Shown: in pieces, positions 37,562 through 49,284 of the stretch
How the letters are laid out: each line of letters starts with the position of its first letter
Position numbering within the stretch: position 1 is the stretch's first letter
Origin: Carposina sasakii
Lineage: Eukaryota; Arthropoda; Insecta; Lepidoptera; Carposinidae
Assembly (NCBI GenBank): GCA_014607495.2
Contig: CP053161.1
Coordinates: 10,487,115-10,551,114 of the forward strand
Length of the DNA stretch: 64,000 bases
Direction: 5' to 3'
Program-made: the position numbers and the translations under genes
The notes under the pieces: generated by a model
Database searches by the model: none
Seen by the model: the letters and a program-made list of their open reading frames with translations, nothing else
What the model was told of the DNA's origin: nothing

Positions 37562-37562
37562 A

Positions 37563-37725
37563 CGCAGCGTGGGAAGGCCACTCGCGAGGTGGACGGATGA
37601 CCTGGCCAAGGTTGCGGGCGTCGGTTGGATGCAGGCTGCTTCCGACCGGTCGGAGTGGAGGTTGTTGGGGGAGGCCTATGTCCAACAGTGGACTTCTCAG
37701 GGCTGTAAATGATGATGATAAACTT
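37563..37725 (+). mobile_element. RTE-type LINE 3' end with intact C-terminal frame
   Basis: The frame starting CGC AGC GTG reads RSVGRPLARWTDDLAKVAG, then VGWMQAASDRSEWRLLGEA and YVQQWTSQGCK-stop, without interruption over about 49 codons. It ends in a GATGATGAT tail. This is the C terminus of an RTE-type reverse transcriptase, 5'-truncated inside the last part of the coding region. The lack of stops suggests a younger insertion than the copies at 6.4 and 23.2 kb. Confidence 0.85.
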
Positions 37726-38226
37726 TTGGGTACGTACGTTTAAATATTTATAAGAACCTTTCTGAATTCACAGAATCTGCTAAAATCAGAGTGCTAAAAA
37801 AGCTACAGTAGGTGTCATCATCAACCTAACACAGATAAAAATTTGTACAATTATGAGGTGTCTGTAGGGGTTTTTAAAGTTCTTATTAATTTCCAAATCT
37901 CTTTATGTTCTAAAATAACCTAAATATTAATATTCAAGTCAGGTTGAGTCTCTTCCATTTATAAGCCTATCATTTTATCATAGAGATTAATAAAACAAAC
38001 AATCTCATACGAGATATTGTGATAAGTGACAGGTAGGAGATATAAACTGTTGCATAGTTGTAGGTGGTACTTATATATGTTTGCAATTTTGTAACAACAC
38101 ATTCCAAAAATTCTGATGTTTATAGTTTGCTAAAAACTGCAATGCAATAACGCCATTAAAATAACAAATGGATTTATGTTGTATTATTTTGGAAGCTAAG
38201 TTAATTTGTCCGAATAATATTTTTGA
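37726..38226. other. Unassigned AT-rich DNA
   Basis: Nothing recognisable. Confidence 0.5.
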
Positions 38227-38546
38227 CTAGTGGATGCCCACGACTCTGTCCGCGTGGACTACAGAAAAAAACAAAATGTCGAAATTAACATTTTTCCGGG
38301 ATAAAAAGTAGCCTATATTTTAAGTGGGACCTGTCACAATATATTCCTGAAAACTGCATCGAAATCGGTTCAGCCGTTTCTGAGATCAGCGTGCAAACGC
38401 ACAGACAAGCCGACAAACAGACAAAAAATATAAAAATCATTCTTTTGGGTTGTATTGCGTTGATAAAGGTCTCCTATAATATTTTTTCTCATATATCTTC
38501 CACGTACAGACAGCGATCCGTTACATTTTATTATAATATGTATAGA
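38227..38546 (-). mobile_element. Helitron-like family 1, copy on minus strand
   Basis: On the minus strand the element begins TCTATACATATTATAATAAA and ends CCAC TAG (CTAG at 38227-38230). The base before it is A and the base after it T, as expected for Helitron insertion between A and T. Internal blocks include 'atctcagaaacggctgaacc' and 'tatcccgg'. A stem (CGCG-AC/GTCGCG, one bulged G in the better copies) lies about 12 bases before CTAG. Non-autonomous: no Rep/helicase frame. Naming as Helitron-like rests on ends and target. Confidence 0.8.
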
Positions 38547-40571
38547 TATAAATAGATTGTAGATATTTTTAAGAACCTTTTGATGGTTTTTTACACCTAA
38601 CCGTTAGTATTCACTAGGATGACCTAAATCTCTTAAAATAATCTTCCTTAACTAAAATTATGATAGCATTAGAATTCCAGTGGAATACTACCTTGGAAGG
38701 CTTTTAAAACCCCGCGGTCGTTGTAAAACTTTCAAACTAATGTGGTGAGATGGCCGTTCGAGATAAGGCAGTTTTTAAAGCTAGTGCCTCTGTGGTGCCT
38801 TCTAAGAAAGTTCCAGTGTTTTGTAAAAACAGAGGCGTGAGAATATCTCTGTTAATTTCTTTATCAGTGTAAAAACCCGTTTTATGTGAAGCACGTTTTT
38901 GGAAATTATTTCGTGTAAAAAAAATATTTTTGAGAAAAATGTTGAACTTTGGTGAGTTCAGAAGGTTAAATAAATTACATAGTTACTAGTTAGGAGTGGT
39001 AAGATTTGGAACCTTTTTATTTAGATAAAAAGATTTTTATAATAGAGAAATATAAAACAACTTTGTATCGATTTAGTTCGAAGTCTCTACGTTATGAACT
39101 ATGATAAAAAATACAGAAATCACAAAACGTTAAACTCGTCTCACAGTACAAACTGTATTGTAGTTATAAGCAATATATATACATATATATACATAGATGA
39201 ATAGAGAGACATTCATAACTTGGAAACCAAAATCTATAGTCACCAAATCAATGTCTCCCTTAGTCGGAATTCTGTTCCAAAACAGTTATGCATTGCAAAG
39301 TTCTTTTTTAAAATTTGATAAAACTATTTAAAAAACTGAACAATACTAGCAAGAAAACTCGCTATTTCCTAACAATGTGCTGAAAAATTTCACTTTTAAA
39401 TCATGACTCCGCAATTCCTACACAAACACGCGTAATACGTACCAAAAGCTGTGTTAAGCAAGCCAGGAACGCGGGAAGTGGGCGTCACTGGCTGGCATAG
39501 ATCCGCTGCTCGATATCACTACGGAGGCAATAATTAAAAGGTCTGACAAAGCAATAAAACACTGGAGACCTACATTTGTGAGGGCGAAATTCTTCGCGCT
39601 CTGACAAGTTTAGTTTAGATTAGACCGGGTTTTTACTTGCAATGTTTTGTTTGAAGCTCAGATTAAACTAAGGATTTGAACAGTGAGTTAATACATCTTC
39701 ACATTTAGTTTAAGCGGTTAAATAGATCGTGAAACTTAGTCTTAAAAATCCATATCTTTTAATTCAATAAAATGTATTTTCATGTTTCTTTACATAATGC
39801 AAAACCGACTGCGTAAAATACTCGTATGTACCTTACTAAGACGAATCTAATGACACCTCTTAAGCTTTGATCTTAAGTGACTAGCCGTTTAGGCAAGAAA
39901 TATATATACAAACACTCGAAAAACATAACCGTCCTTCTAGAGCAGTCAGGTAAAAAGGATAAAAATTTGCATTACATTGAGCATCACACCTACACATTTG
40001 TGAATAATCTTTCTAAAACAATGTTCGTTTTATATCCTAGCTTTATATATTTGGAAATAAATAAAATAAACAAAATATTCGTTCGGCCGGACAATTTTAA
40101 TATGAAGATTATCACTCCCTAAATCTTTTGAAGGTTCGACCTTTTATTATCTTTGTCGAGGCCGTTCTATTGTTTTCATGATAAACGTACGCACCTTAAT
40201 ATTGGCCACTCCATTATTCGAAACATATACCAAATAAAGGTATTCAAAAGAACTCGGGCCAATGGAGACCCTTCCTAAAGGACTACGAGCAACCTTTTTT
40301 ATTCGATCTATGCGATCTAATTTGTTATTAAATGGGTCATTATGCCCTTATTTAGATTCCAACAGAGGGTGGCCTTTGGTATCCAATGAATTTTAACTCC
40401 TGTCATTGGAATCATTTAAATATTTAAAAGGGGGCGGAATTGCTTCCGTCGTTTTAAGCTATTCGATATGCGTTTAACGCTGCTGCCTTCAATATTTATA
40501 ATTCAGGTATATAGAGGAAACAAATAAAACTGAACAATGTAAAATATATATAAAATTTGGATTTCTATTCA
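38547..40571. other. Unassigned AT-rich DNA
   Basis: About 2 kb with no recognised gene or repeat. The 81-codon frame at 39877-40122 is K/N/I/Y-rich and begins with GTG, so it is not a credible eukaryotic start. Confidence 0.5.
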
Positions 40572-40907
40572 TCTATACATATAATAAAAATGTAACGGAT
40601 CGCTGTCTGTACATGGAAGATATATAAGAAAAAATATTATAGAATACCTTTTTCAACGCAATAGTAAAACAATGATTTTTATATTTTTTGTCTGTTTGTC
40701 GGTTTTGTCTGGTTGTCTGTACGTTTGTGCACGCTAATCTCAGAAACGGCTGAACCGATTTCGATGCAGTTTTCAGGAATATATTGTGACAGATCCCACT
40801 TAACATATAGGCTACTTTTATCCCGGGAAAATGTTTTTATCCCGGATAATTTCGATGTTTTGTTTTTTTCTCTGTAGTCCACGCGGACGGAGTCGCGGGC
40901 GTCCACC
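40572..40907 (+). mobile_element. Helitron-like family 1, plus-strand copy
   Basis: Starts TCTATACATATAATAAAAAT after an A. Contains the 'acggctgaaccgatttcgat' and 'cccgggaaaatgtttttatc' blocks and the 3' hairpin region ccacgcggacggagtcgcgg. The final CTAG is mutated (reads 'ccata'). The minus-strand frames over this stretch are shadows of the repeat. Confidence 0.8.
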
Positions 40908-40977
40908 ATAATACATACGTATGAAGAATCTCTTTTCTCTTTCCTTTTTAAAGTCAGTTATAAAATTTACATACACG

Positions 40978-41048
40978 CGTCTGTGTTCCCTAAATGGGGT
41001 AGTCAGAACCGCAGGATGATGCGGGGGACAGATGAAAATGATCAGTGA
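40978..41048 (-). repeat. Dispersed repeat F, 3' part, between two Helitron-like copies
   Basis: 'gtctgtgttccctaaatggg', 'gtagtcagaaccgcaggatg' and 'ggggacagatgaaaatgatc' are the reverse complement of repeat F (gatcattt...ctgtcccc...ctgcagttctggctacccca). Confidence 0.6.
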
Positions 41049-41051
41049 CAA

Positions 41052-41300
41052 GTTTTATTAACGCAATAGTACCCAAAAGAATGATTTTTGGATTTTTTGT
41101 CGGTTTGTCTGTACGTTTGTGCACGCTAATCTCAGGAACGGCTGAACCGATTTTTATTCAGTTTTCAGGAATATATTGTGACAAGTCCCACTTAACATAT
41201 AGGCTACTTTTTATCCCGGGAAAATGTTTTTTATCACGGATAATTTCGCCATTTTGTTTTTTCTGTATTCCACGCGGACGGAGTCGCGGGCTTCCACTAG
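41052..41300 (+). mobile_element. Helitron-like family 1, 5'-truncated copy
   Basis: In the same orientation as the copy 145 bp upstream, lacking about the first 90 bp. It ends TTCCACTAG at 41300, followed by T. The stem CGCG-AC/GTCGCG lies about 12 bases before the end. The 96-codon plus frame across it is not a gene. Confidence 0.8.
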
Positions 41301-41981
41301 TTATAAATAAATTATTTTATTTTATGTATAAATGAATTACATTTTTATCCATGAAATTATTATTTTATTTTTGAGGCTGTCAGATAACATATCTGCAGTT
41401 CTTTGGCATCCAAATCACTTTCAAACGCAAACCATGATTATTGCATAAACATAAAAAATCAATGTTAACTACAAAATGATTTCAAAATGTATAGTACGAT
41501 TCAAAAAATATTAATGAATACTAAATGTATTATAAGAAAACCGTAGTTATTTGTCATAGAAATAAGCACCATTTTGATTTATTTTAAACACAAATCCCAT
41601 TATAACAACTATTTAGGACTTAAGAATAAGGATTAATAGTTATTTATCGGGTTTCGGCTAACTAGTCTAGCCTCGCACTAATGTTATCGCAGCTACATAT
41701 CGTACGGAGATTAAGGTTGTGGCAGAAGGCGAATGCACCGTCATGCCTCCGTTTGTATGGTACAAGTTACAAGAGATCCATTAGTTCCTTATTTATACCA
41801 AATTAAGGGGAGAAACCTGCTTTTGACCGTGTTAACCGTGTTAACCGCTTGTTTCTCTTACGTGGGTGGAGTGAACTAACAGATTTTAGAGTGGAGGATA
41901 GCAAGGCATCATTAGGAAAAAGCTAAGGAAACTATAATCTTTTAGACTGCCAAAGTAATAGGGCTTAACTACGAGAACGTC
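41301..41981. other. Unassigned DNA
   Basis: Nothing recognisable in about 680 bp. Confidence 0.5.
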
Positions 41982-42012
41982 CACTATGGGTTCGCCCACC
42001 ACCGGGTCCTAC
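41982..42012 (+). repeat. Single arm of the 8.9-kb inverted-repeat family
   Basis: CACTATGGGTTCGCCCACCA then 'ccgggtcctac' matches the arm at 8921-8963 with few changes. The partner arm is not nearby. It directly precedes a SINE. Confidence 0.65.
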
Positions 42013-42030
42013 GTTATATTCAGCTTTGTT

Positions 42031-42237
42031 TGCCGAGATTTGGCTTATGTATAGCTATCGAGATGAAAAATTACCGTTGCCAATAATGTAATAAAAAAAA
42101 GAGATGGTATAATTCGTCATCCGAGTAATTGATCCGGTGGCTCAGTGGTAAGAGCACTGGCACGGAATGCAGAGGTCGTGGGTTCGATTCCCACCCGGGT
42201 GAGGAATTTTTTCCATTTCTTTATTAATAATTTTGTA
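42031..42237 (+). mobile_element. tRNA-like SINE, plus-strand copy
   Basis: The head 'tgccgagatttggcttatgt' and 'atagctatcg', shared with the copy at 55131-55337, precedes the tRNA-like part: A box TGGCTCAGTGG at 42138-42148, B box GGTTCGATTCC at 42181-42191, T arm GTGGG/CCCAC (one change in the second strand region) and 'gaattttttccatttcttta' tail. The anticodon arm folds poorly, and the tRNA-like block sits in the middle of a repeat, so it is a SINE and not a tRNA gene. Confidence 0.8.
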
Positions 42238-45220
42238 CTAAAACTGTCGCCTAAGTTTATAACTTCAAGCCTACCATTTAAGATGCTCTAAGCCTCAGGG
42301 AACAGACAAAATAAAAATGAGCAGTCTCCTTGTTGGCTTATCGGAATAGATTACTTTTTTCGAAATGTCTTCTGGGTGGAGTATTCGAACCACGAGGGAT
42401 TTTTTATAAGCTTCTAAACTCTGAACAGGTTCCCCTAATAAGATTTTTTATAGTGTCAGTCAGCATATTTCAAAAGCTTTTGATAGGTAAAAATTTGTCC
42501 GGATTTCCCCGGGTCAAGCTCGACGTGACATATCCTAGTTGGACAAATTGTTTTTCTTTTTATGTTGTGTTTTTTAAACACGTTCCGTGCGTGTGGGCGA
42601 GTTAACATAATAACCTCCCATTTTATGCCCCGGCAATGCCTACCGACCGCCGCACACGGTGAGCAATCACATTTTGAAGTATCAACTTAAACGTGGTAAC
42701 GTTTAATACTAGTCGTGTTTTTATGCCCATTGTTTTCTTTCGGGTGTGTTTATTTTTACTTTCGCCCCTTGTATTGGTGCCTATTGTTTTAAATGCCACG
42801 AGTTATACGGCTTCTTGAACCATGTAATATGTTAAGTTTGATTAAATCATATATGTTCCTACACTCAAGTTTTAAAAAACTCTGTTTTTTTACAAACAGT
42901 CCATGTCGTTATTTGATGAGCAAAAACTCAAATGAATAGAAAAGTCTTAATAGCAAAACACCTCTTTTTTGTATGCCATATGATGTTATGATATGTAGCT
43001 TCATTTATATCAATCCTTTGTACGGATTCGCTTCATTATGATGCTCTACGGGACACCAAAGAATATTACCAACCACAAAAGATACTTCTAAATTGTTTTA
43101 ATAGATCCGCTGAATTTGAAAGTCATTATGCTTTGTTGTTTCAATGTTTGTAGGGTATACTTTTAACACCTGGTTTCCAAGAGATACGTATCGAGAATGT
43201 TATGATTAAAACCATCTCAATGGAACATGTGTGTTGATGAAGCTATAATTAGTGTTGTTTTTTATTAGGTTAGCTATATCTACTCGTGTCCATTTAAGTG
43301 GTTATTTTTATTTGGTTATAAAGAAATTAGAGGAGCGATCGGTTCTTTTTTCAACTATAAGCCTCATTTATATGGTACCATTTTCCTGCCTGTTTCGTAC
43401 AATTTTATTGAAGCAAAAAATGACTCAATTAGTAAATTGTCATCTTTGTGACACATTGTTCAAAATAATGTCATTCAATAATAGCCATTGAATGTTCAAG
43501 GAAATGGCAACATGTAAATGGGCCTTTACGTTATATTATCATAGAAAATGCTAAACTAAAATTAAAATTTTCATTCTACGTTTATAAATATTTTGTACAA
43601 TCAATGCATCCTTTCCAGAATTCCATCCATATTCCCAATTACAACATAACTGATGTTTGTCACAATTTTATTATTCTGTTAGAAACTTTCGCAACACTAC
43701 AAAATTGCACGTTATTAAGTAGCAAGAAGTTATCACTAAACCGCTGTTCTTAATCACATTAGCGGTTTTTACTCCGTGCAGCGGTAAGTACGTGGGACTG
43801 AGAACACAATTAATGGCAGTCAGGAGAATTCTTCGTGTTATCGTTATTTTACAAAACTGTTCGTTGCTTTTTTACTTGTTAAAAAATGTCAGATGCATGC
43901 CCCTTTTATTTACGTTAATCGATCAATTTGTTATATTGTGTTGCGACATTTTGTCAAAGGTCATTTTAGTCAATCTGGGGGTTTTGTCACATCCTTTTAA
44001 AAGCTTCTATGCTCGGACACTAGTGACACATATTTTATACATAGTGAGCTATATAATTACATAGTCAAAAAACTCTGGTTTTAGAAACATCCTAATAATC
44101 ATAACAAAATGAAATATGTAGAATATTATTCACTTTTATTTAGGCTCAATTTAGAATTTAGACAATTATCAATCTGGATTTGCCAAATTATGCGGTCTAA
44201 TGTTAATTTTCAATAGTTGGCAGTCCAAGTTGAGAGTTAAACCAATCGACCTCTATATTAATATAACATATTTTAATAAATCTCTATATACTCCTGTAAA
44301 CCTCAACACATTACAAGCTCATGAGGCTGTACAAAGACTTAGTGTTAGCAAGCTTAGTGTTCCTTTTACTGAAGCCAGTGAACGGCGAAATTGCCCCAAG
44401 TCAGGTAAGCCGATTTCTTTGATAGTACTGACAGTGCATTGGCGAGGTCAAAGGGATGTGTCCAATGTGTTTGGTTTGGGCTGGAAGGTGTTTGGGGCAT
44501 TTCTAGTTCGATTTGTGTCGAAAAGAAATGGATTATGTTACTATTGAACGAGGTTGGGAGGTGAAACTGTGAAACAGAGGTTGTATATTGCGTAATTTGA
44601 TTACAAAAATGCTAAATTATGAAAAAAAATTAATACATGTGTGGCTAAATTCCCGAAATGGGGTAGCCATTACATCAGTAATTAATAAATTATTCAGATA
44701 TTGTGCATGCACCTACAATGTAAAAGGATTAACAAATAAAGGCATCAAATGGAGCACGTCTGATAGTAATTTGCCGTCGGACCTCAATCAGATTAAGCTT
44801 CTGTGCAGACGGACCGGATCGTGACTGCTGGGCCGTCAGTAAAAATGATCTATGTACTTACATTTTTATGTATTGACTTGTAGATTAGCTTTCAATGAAA
44901 TGTACCTAGTTACAGTAATGGGTTCTATCACATTAATAAATATCTCTCACTAGAGAGATGTACTTTAGATCATTGGTCATCACAGGCTTATCTATACATG
45001 CATATAAAATGCTTTATCCTTAACCGACCACTAAGAATCAACACAGATCCTAAACCAGACCAGCTGGTCGGTAGTAGAGATATGAAACCTGAAGGGTGTA
45101 ATTGGTAATGTACATAGGCATGTAAGATACCTTAGTTTTCTAAAGTGAATTAAATAGAACATAATACAATTAAGCTAATATTTTAGAAAACCAGAGAATT
45201 TTTGAATTTCCCTTTTACCA
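42238..45220. other. Unassigned DNA
   Basis: About 3 kb without a recognised gene or repeat. Frames of 79-115 codons (42330-42605, 43252-43491, 43792-44064, 44200-44547) lie in series on the plus strand but in AT-rich sequence. None shows a domain or matches a family I know. The 44200 frame begins ATG and contains a possible 5' splice site 'aggtaag' near 44402, which is weak evidence. Confidence 0.4.
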
Positions 45221-45330
45221 GTTCCCGTGTAAGTTTTGGGAAATTCTTTCTTAGTACTTGCCTACACTCCCCAAGGAACATGTGTGAAAATATCGCCCAG
45301 TAGTTTCGGCGGTCTCGTCAAGTAAGTTAT
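45221..45330 (+). repeat. Fragment related to Helitron-like family 2 repeat unit
   Basis: 'ccagttcccgtgtaagtttt', 'gggaaattctttcttagtac', 'cctacactccccaaggaaca' and 'cccagtagtttcggcgg' match the fragment at 19466-19600 and the units inside the adjacent element. Confidence 0.6.
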
Positions 45331-45374
45331 TTACCTATATATCAGTAACCGAAGAGTTTTATATTATATTTATA

Positions 45375-45962
45375 CTAGTGGCCCGCCCTCGCTTCGCTTC
45401 GGTACATATCCTCTAAAATTTGGAATTCCTGTTTGTCCCGTTCCCGTAAAAATTTCTGAAATATGTCCTCAGTGCTTCCTTACACTCCCTACCGAATATA
45501 CCTGTCATATTTCATCATTATGTGTCAAGTGGTTTGCGTAAAAATTGGGGATTCCCGTTTGCTCCGTTCCCGTGGGAATTTCGAAAAATCCGTTCTTAAT
45601 GCTTCCTCGTACTCACGAATATACGTGCCCGATTTCTGCTTTATATTTATAGCGGTTTTCGTAAAAAATGGAATTCCCGTTTGTCCCGGGATCATCCCTA
45701 CTCCGTGCTGTTTACTGGGTGAGAAGTGACACTGGTAGACGCCTGGGGTGATAACTTACCAAGTGATAATTGATCAGTTATCGCGCGGGATGAAAAATGA
45801 TTAAATTACTAAAACAACTACTAAAAAATAGGGGCTGGTGATAGAAGGGTGAAAATTTAGGGTTGTATGTATTTTTTAATGCCACATTTCATAAGAATCG
45901 GTCAAGCCGTTTCGGAGGAGTATGGTTACTAACACTGTGACACGAGAATTTTATATATTAGA
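45375..45962 (-). mobile_element. Helitron-like family 2, minus-strand copy (588 bp)
   Basis: On the minus strand it runs from TCTAATATATAAAATTCTCG to GGGCGGGCCACTAG, with A before and T after, the Helitron target pattern. It contains 'ccgaaacggcttgaccgatt' near its 5' end and, towards its 3' end, two copies of a roughly 122-bp unit (45420-45690) plus a partial third. No protein frame of Helitron size. The 88-codon plus frame is a by-product of the repeat. Confidence 0.75.
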
Positions 45963-47128
45963 TTTATTTAGACACTTAACTATTGTTGTTTGGAGTAAAG
46001 TAGATCAGTAGTTTTTACGCTAAACAAGAATCTTTGTTGAAATAATGTAGTGAAAGGCTGACCAAGGCATTGTTGTTTTTATAATACTTATACAATATTA
46101 ATGGAAATCGTGAGCTTCTCTTTCAATAAACGATCATTTTAAAAATAAGACCCTTGATTAAATAACCACAGTGACATATTTCCGTCTATAAAAAGACGGA
46201 AACCGGCTGTAGAGGAAGACATAGAAGAAGAGCCTGGACTGCTCCTGGACCAGAGACCTGGGGGAGATCTGCGAGTGAAGACAATTTGACTATTTTACAA
46301 GAGACATGGTAGTTGTCAAAATCAAAACATTTCCACCAAATAGTGGTTAGACTTCAACACGTTATTTAACCTATGCGCAAAATGTTCTTCATCTTCAAGG
46401 CTTCATATTGGAGAAATGCTTTGAAAACTTGTCAAACTTCGTTGTCACTCGTAAAATTGTTACATTACCTAAAGCCCATGGATATCTTTCAGTCAGAGTC
46501 AGAGTGGGTCACTATAGCTTGAACAAGATAAGTAAGAATTCGAATCGGGCAGGTATTTTCCCAGCTTTTGGACATGAGGTGTTTTTATCTGTTTTGGGCG
46601 AAGATCAAACTATAATTTTCGAATAGGCTTTATTGGTACCGTTAATAGCTTTATATTACAAACTTAGTTAAGATTTTAAAATTTCAAGCTCTGTTTTCTA
46701 AATTTTATTCGGTACTTTTATTAAACCTACAAAAATAAAAGATTAAGCATGACAAAGGGTGAATCGAAAACAAATCTCCGTTCGTATCTTTTCAATTTCC
46801 GGAGCCGAATCCAATGTGATATTGAATATTTAAAGACACGTTGATACAGTTTCAGTGCGCTGTGGTTTTTTCAATAAAGTGAAGTGATTGAACAGTTTCG
46901 CTTGCGGTCATCGGCAAACATCTCGCCATTTTGCGGTTTGGAGCCTGTCATCAAAGATATCGAATAACAATAGAAAGTGAATGGTGTTCTTTGAGACACG
47001 TGTAGAATGGTAGTTAGATTTTTATCTGTTTTTTCTTTGTTTATGCACTCAATATTATATTTTTTCTTATACCAATATCACGTACCATAACATATAGTAC
47101 ATTATTAAATTAAGAGCCGACAAAGACT
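45963..47128. other. Unassigned DNA
   Basis: No recognised gene. A 7-bp hairpin TCCGTCT/AGACGGA lies at 46181-46200, followed by a purine-rich, less AT-rich stretch to 46280 whose sequence ('gaagaagagcctggactgct') could be an old LINE piece. A 72-codon frame at 46408-46626 has no known relatives. Confidence 0.4.
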
Positions 47129-47455
47129 AGGGGTCTACTCTGAAATGCCGCTTTCGAATCTTTCGGTCCGACCGAAGCCTGACCGAATCGAAGCCTTTGA
47201 CAGCCTTTGACCCTACTACGAAATTGCTTCGGATTCATTCATCTGAGTTCACAACTCATTCGGAACCATAGAGAATAATTCACATTGACTAATATTATAA
47301 GCTTTCTATTATCTAGCCTTATACCTGTCAAATAGAGTTCGATCGGACCGAATGAAAAAACGGCGCGACTGATCCGATCGAAGGAAGTTCGTAGTAGGTA
47401 AACACCTCGATATTCGGCCGATACTTCGTTTATCGTCACTTCAAAGTAGACCTCC
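47129..47455. mobile_element. Possible MITE with GGGGTCTACT ends
   Basis: The left end AGGGGTCTACTCTGAAATG and, inward from the right, GGAGGTCTACTTTGAAGTG match at most positions. Inside, 'ctttcggtccgaccgaagcc' and 'tactacgaa' have inverted counterparts 'gatcggaccgaatg' and 'ttcgtagta'. Only one copy is seen, so the ends are provisional. Confidence 0.55.
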
Positions 47456-47489
47456 TGGATCTATCTGAAGTATAGGGTTAAAGTGTCAC

Positions 47490-47555
47490 TATCTTGATCA
47501 AGTTTTGGAAAAAGACAATAGAAACTTTATTCTTCGCATAGGCTATTTTACCATT
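47490..47555 (+). repeat. Dispersed repeat D, copy 2
   Basis: 'tatcttgatcaagttttgga' then 'aaaagacaatag' and 'ttttaccattgggaaaa' match repeat D at 6313 and 50725, with more divergence in the middle. Confidence 0.55.
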
Positions 47556-48687
47556 GGGAAAATTGCCTCTAAATAGATATTTATTTCTTACGTCATATCT
47601 AACTGTGGACATTCCTATCAAGTATTATCACCAATGTTCGTATCATTTATTCATTTTTAAACTTTTTACGCTGCTTTTATGCTTAGTTCATAATTTGATT
47701 TTAAAAAGTAAAGAATTATTAAGTATCTCTAAACCATATTGCCCATTTGATACATAAAACATTAATATTCCTTAAGCAAATTTTAAAAAGATCATATTCT
47801 CTACAAATCCCGTGTATCTGGTTTCAATACAAAATAAAATAATACTTATTCAAATGAGTATCAGTAGGTAGTAAGAGTCGTATAGTCTACTCAAATAGGT
47901 TTTTAAAGATCCAGTATTTAAAATAAAGTTCAATACCTAATCGTCTATGTACGAGTACAGTCCAACGGATTATAAATAAATATTGTTGGGTAGGGAAGGT
48001 AAACATTGTATCATTACGTCACGACTAAATATATATTACGGCGTTATCGTGACAACTTTTACGTATTTTAAATATATTAAGGAGCTTTTTATACAATCAA
48101 TAATTAAACACCTGCTAATACTTAATTACTAGCACGGGTCAGAATAGTGATTTTCTTTATTCATAGTATAAAATTGTAATTTTGTTCTGTTATTATTATT
48201 TAGCCACAAATTGACAAGAAGAGTTAAGCTTTTCTTGGCTGGGCATGCAGGAAAAAATGTGAAAGTTTATTAGTTATACGTCAGAAAAGTACATATAAAA
48301 AGCTAGGGAAGCAAGAAGAAAATGTTGACGATATATCATGTGGCTCACATGATACGTTACATAAAGATAGAAGCAAATTACCAATATTAGAGACTAACTT
48401 GTAAAAGTTACATTATAATAAACTTTAAGCTATAACAAAATGCAGTTCTCCAGTTGCATACTTGGCACAAGAACCATTATAAGATGTTATGCTCGAATGT
48501 ACGTACAGTAGAGGAACTTTTAGATGCGGACACAGGAGACCGCCTCAATATTACAAAGTTTCATAGTAATTTCGAACATAGAGTTGGCGCTAGAAGCATA
48601 TAAATAAAGGTAGGTACAGGAATCGTATACGTAGGCATAGCAAATCTTGCTCGAGCGTAAATATTTTGTGGTAAATAAGCTTAAGTG
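47556..48687. other. Unassigned AT-rich DNA
   Basis: Nothing recognisable. Confidence 0.5.
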
Positions 48688-48955
48688 TACATACACATGC
48701 CGCGTGGTACCGGCAGAGTAGAATTCGTACCACCCCATGTCTGTATCGCGGGAGGTGAGCAGCAGCGCCTCCCGTGTTCACAACATAGTCCAAAATACAA
48801 ACTGCGGTCACCAACCCGCCTGACCAGTGTGGTGACTATGGGCAAATACCCCCCATGGTAGCCTTGTGGCGTGCCCTGGGGGAGGCCTACGTCCAGCAGT
48901 GGACTGCAATAGGCTGATGGTTGTGGTGGTGGTAGTGGTGGTGATACATACACAT
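48688..48955 (+). mobile_element. SINE with RTE-like 3' tail, 11-bp target duplication
   Basis: The body at 48699-48944 lies between TACATACACAT at 48688-48698 and 48945-48955. Same family as 32577-32862: the 'cgcgtggtaccggcagagta' head and 'gaggcctacgtccagcagtg' end. The tail has changed from (GATGAT) to a GTGGTG-type repeat. The minus-strand frames that overlap (72-90 codons) are shadows. Confidence 0.85.
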
Positions 48956-48984
48956 AGCTGTGATCCCAAAATAGATCACGAAGA

Positions 48985-49125
48985 AGATCTTATAGCCACG
49001 TTATGGCGTACGGTTCCGGATGTAAAAAATCTGTGATATGTTGCTTATTTCAACACCTGAGAAAACGGCCCTTAGTTCCTAAGTCGACTCTTATGACATG
49101 TACGAATGGAGTTACAGCTGATGAA
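48985..49125 (-). repeat. Dispersed repeat F, 5' part, minus strand
   Basis: 'aaacggcccttagttcctaa', 'gtcgactcttatgacatgta' and 'cgaatggagttacagctgat' are the reverse complement of the 5' part of repeat F at 22985 ('catcagctgcatccccttcc', 'gtacatgtcataagagtcga'). Confidence 0.6.
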
Positions 49126-49284
49126 CCATATAAATGTATAAAGATACAGCTAGTGAAACCCTGCATCCGCATACGTAAAGTACCTAAGCATAAAGTTCGG
49201 AAAGTATAAATGTTGAGATCTGGTTAAATATGTAATTATTTTTGCATTTTGATCTCAAACTATTACAGATACATCATTTACAAA

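Noticed and set aside
40573..41335. Several overlapping frames of 76-96 codons on both strands
   Set aside because: They lie in Helitron-like family 1 repeats and recur wherever that repeat does.
44200..44547. 115-codon frame with a possible 5' splice site
   Set aside because: An 'aggtaag' motif is expected by chance in this length. No matching acceptor, domain or neighbouring exon could be supported.
48520..48953. Three overlapping minus frames of 72-90 codons
   Set aside because: They mostly lie on the antisense strand of the SINE at 48688-48955, in different frames.
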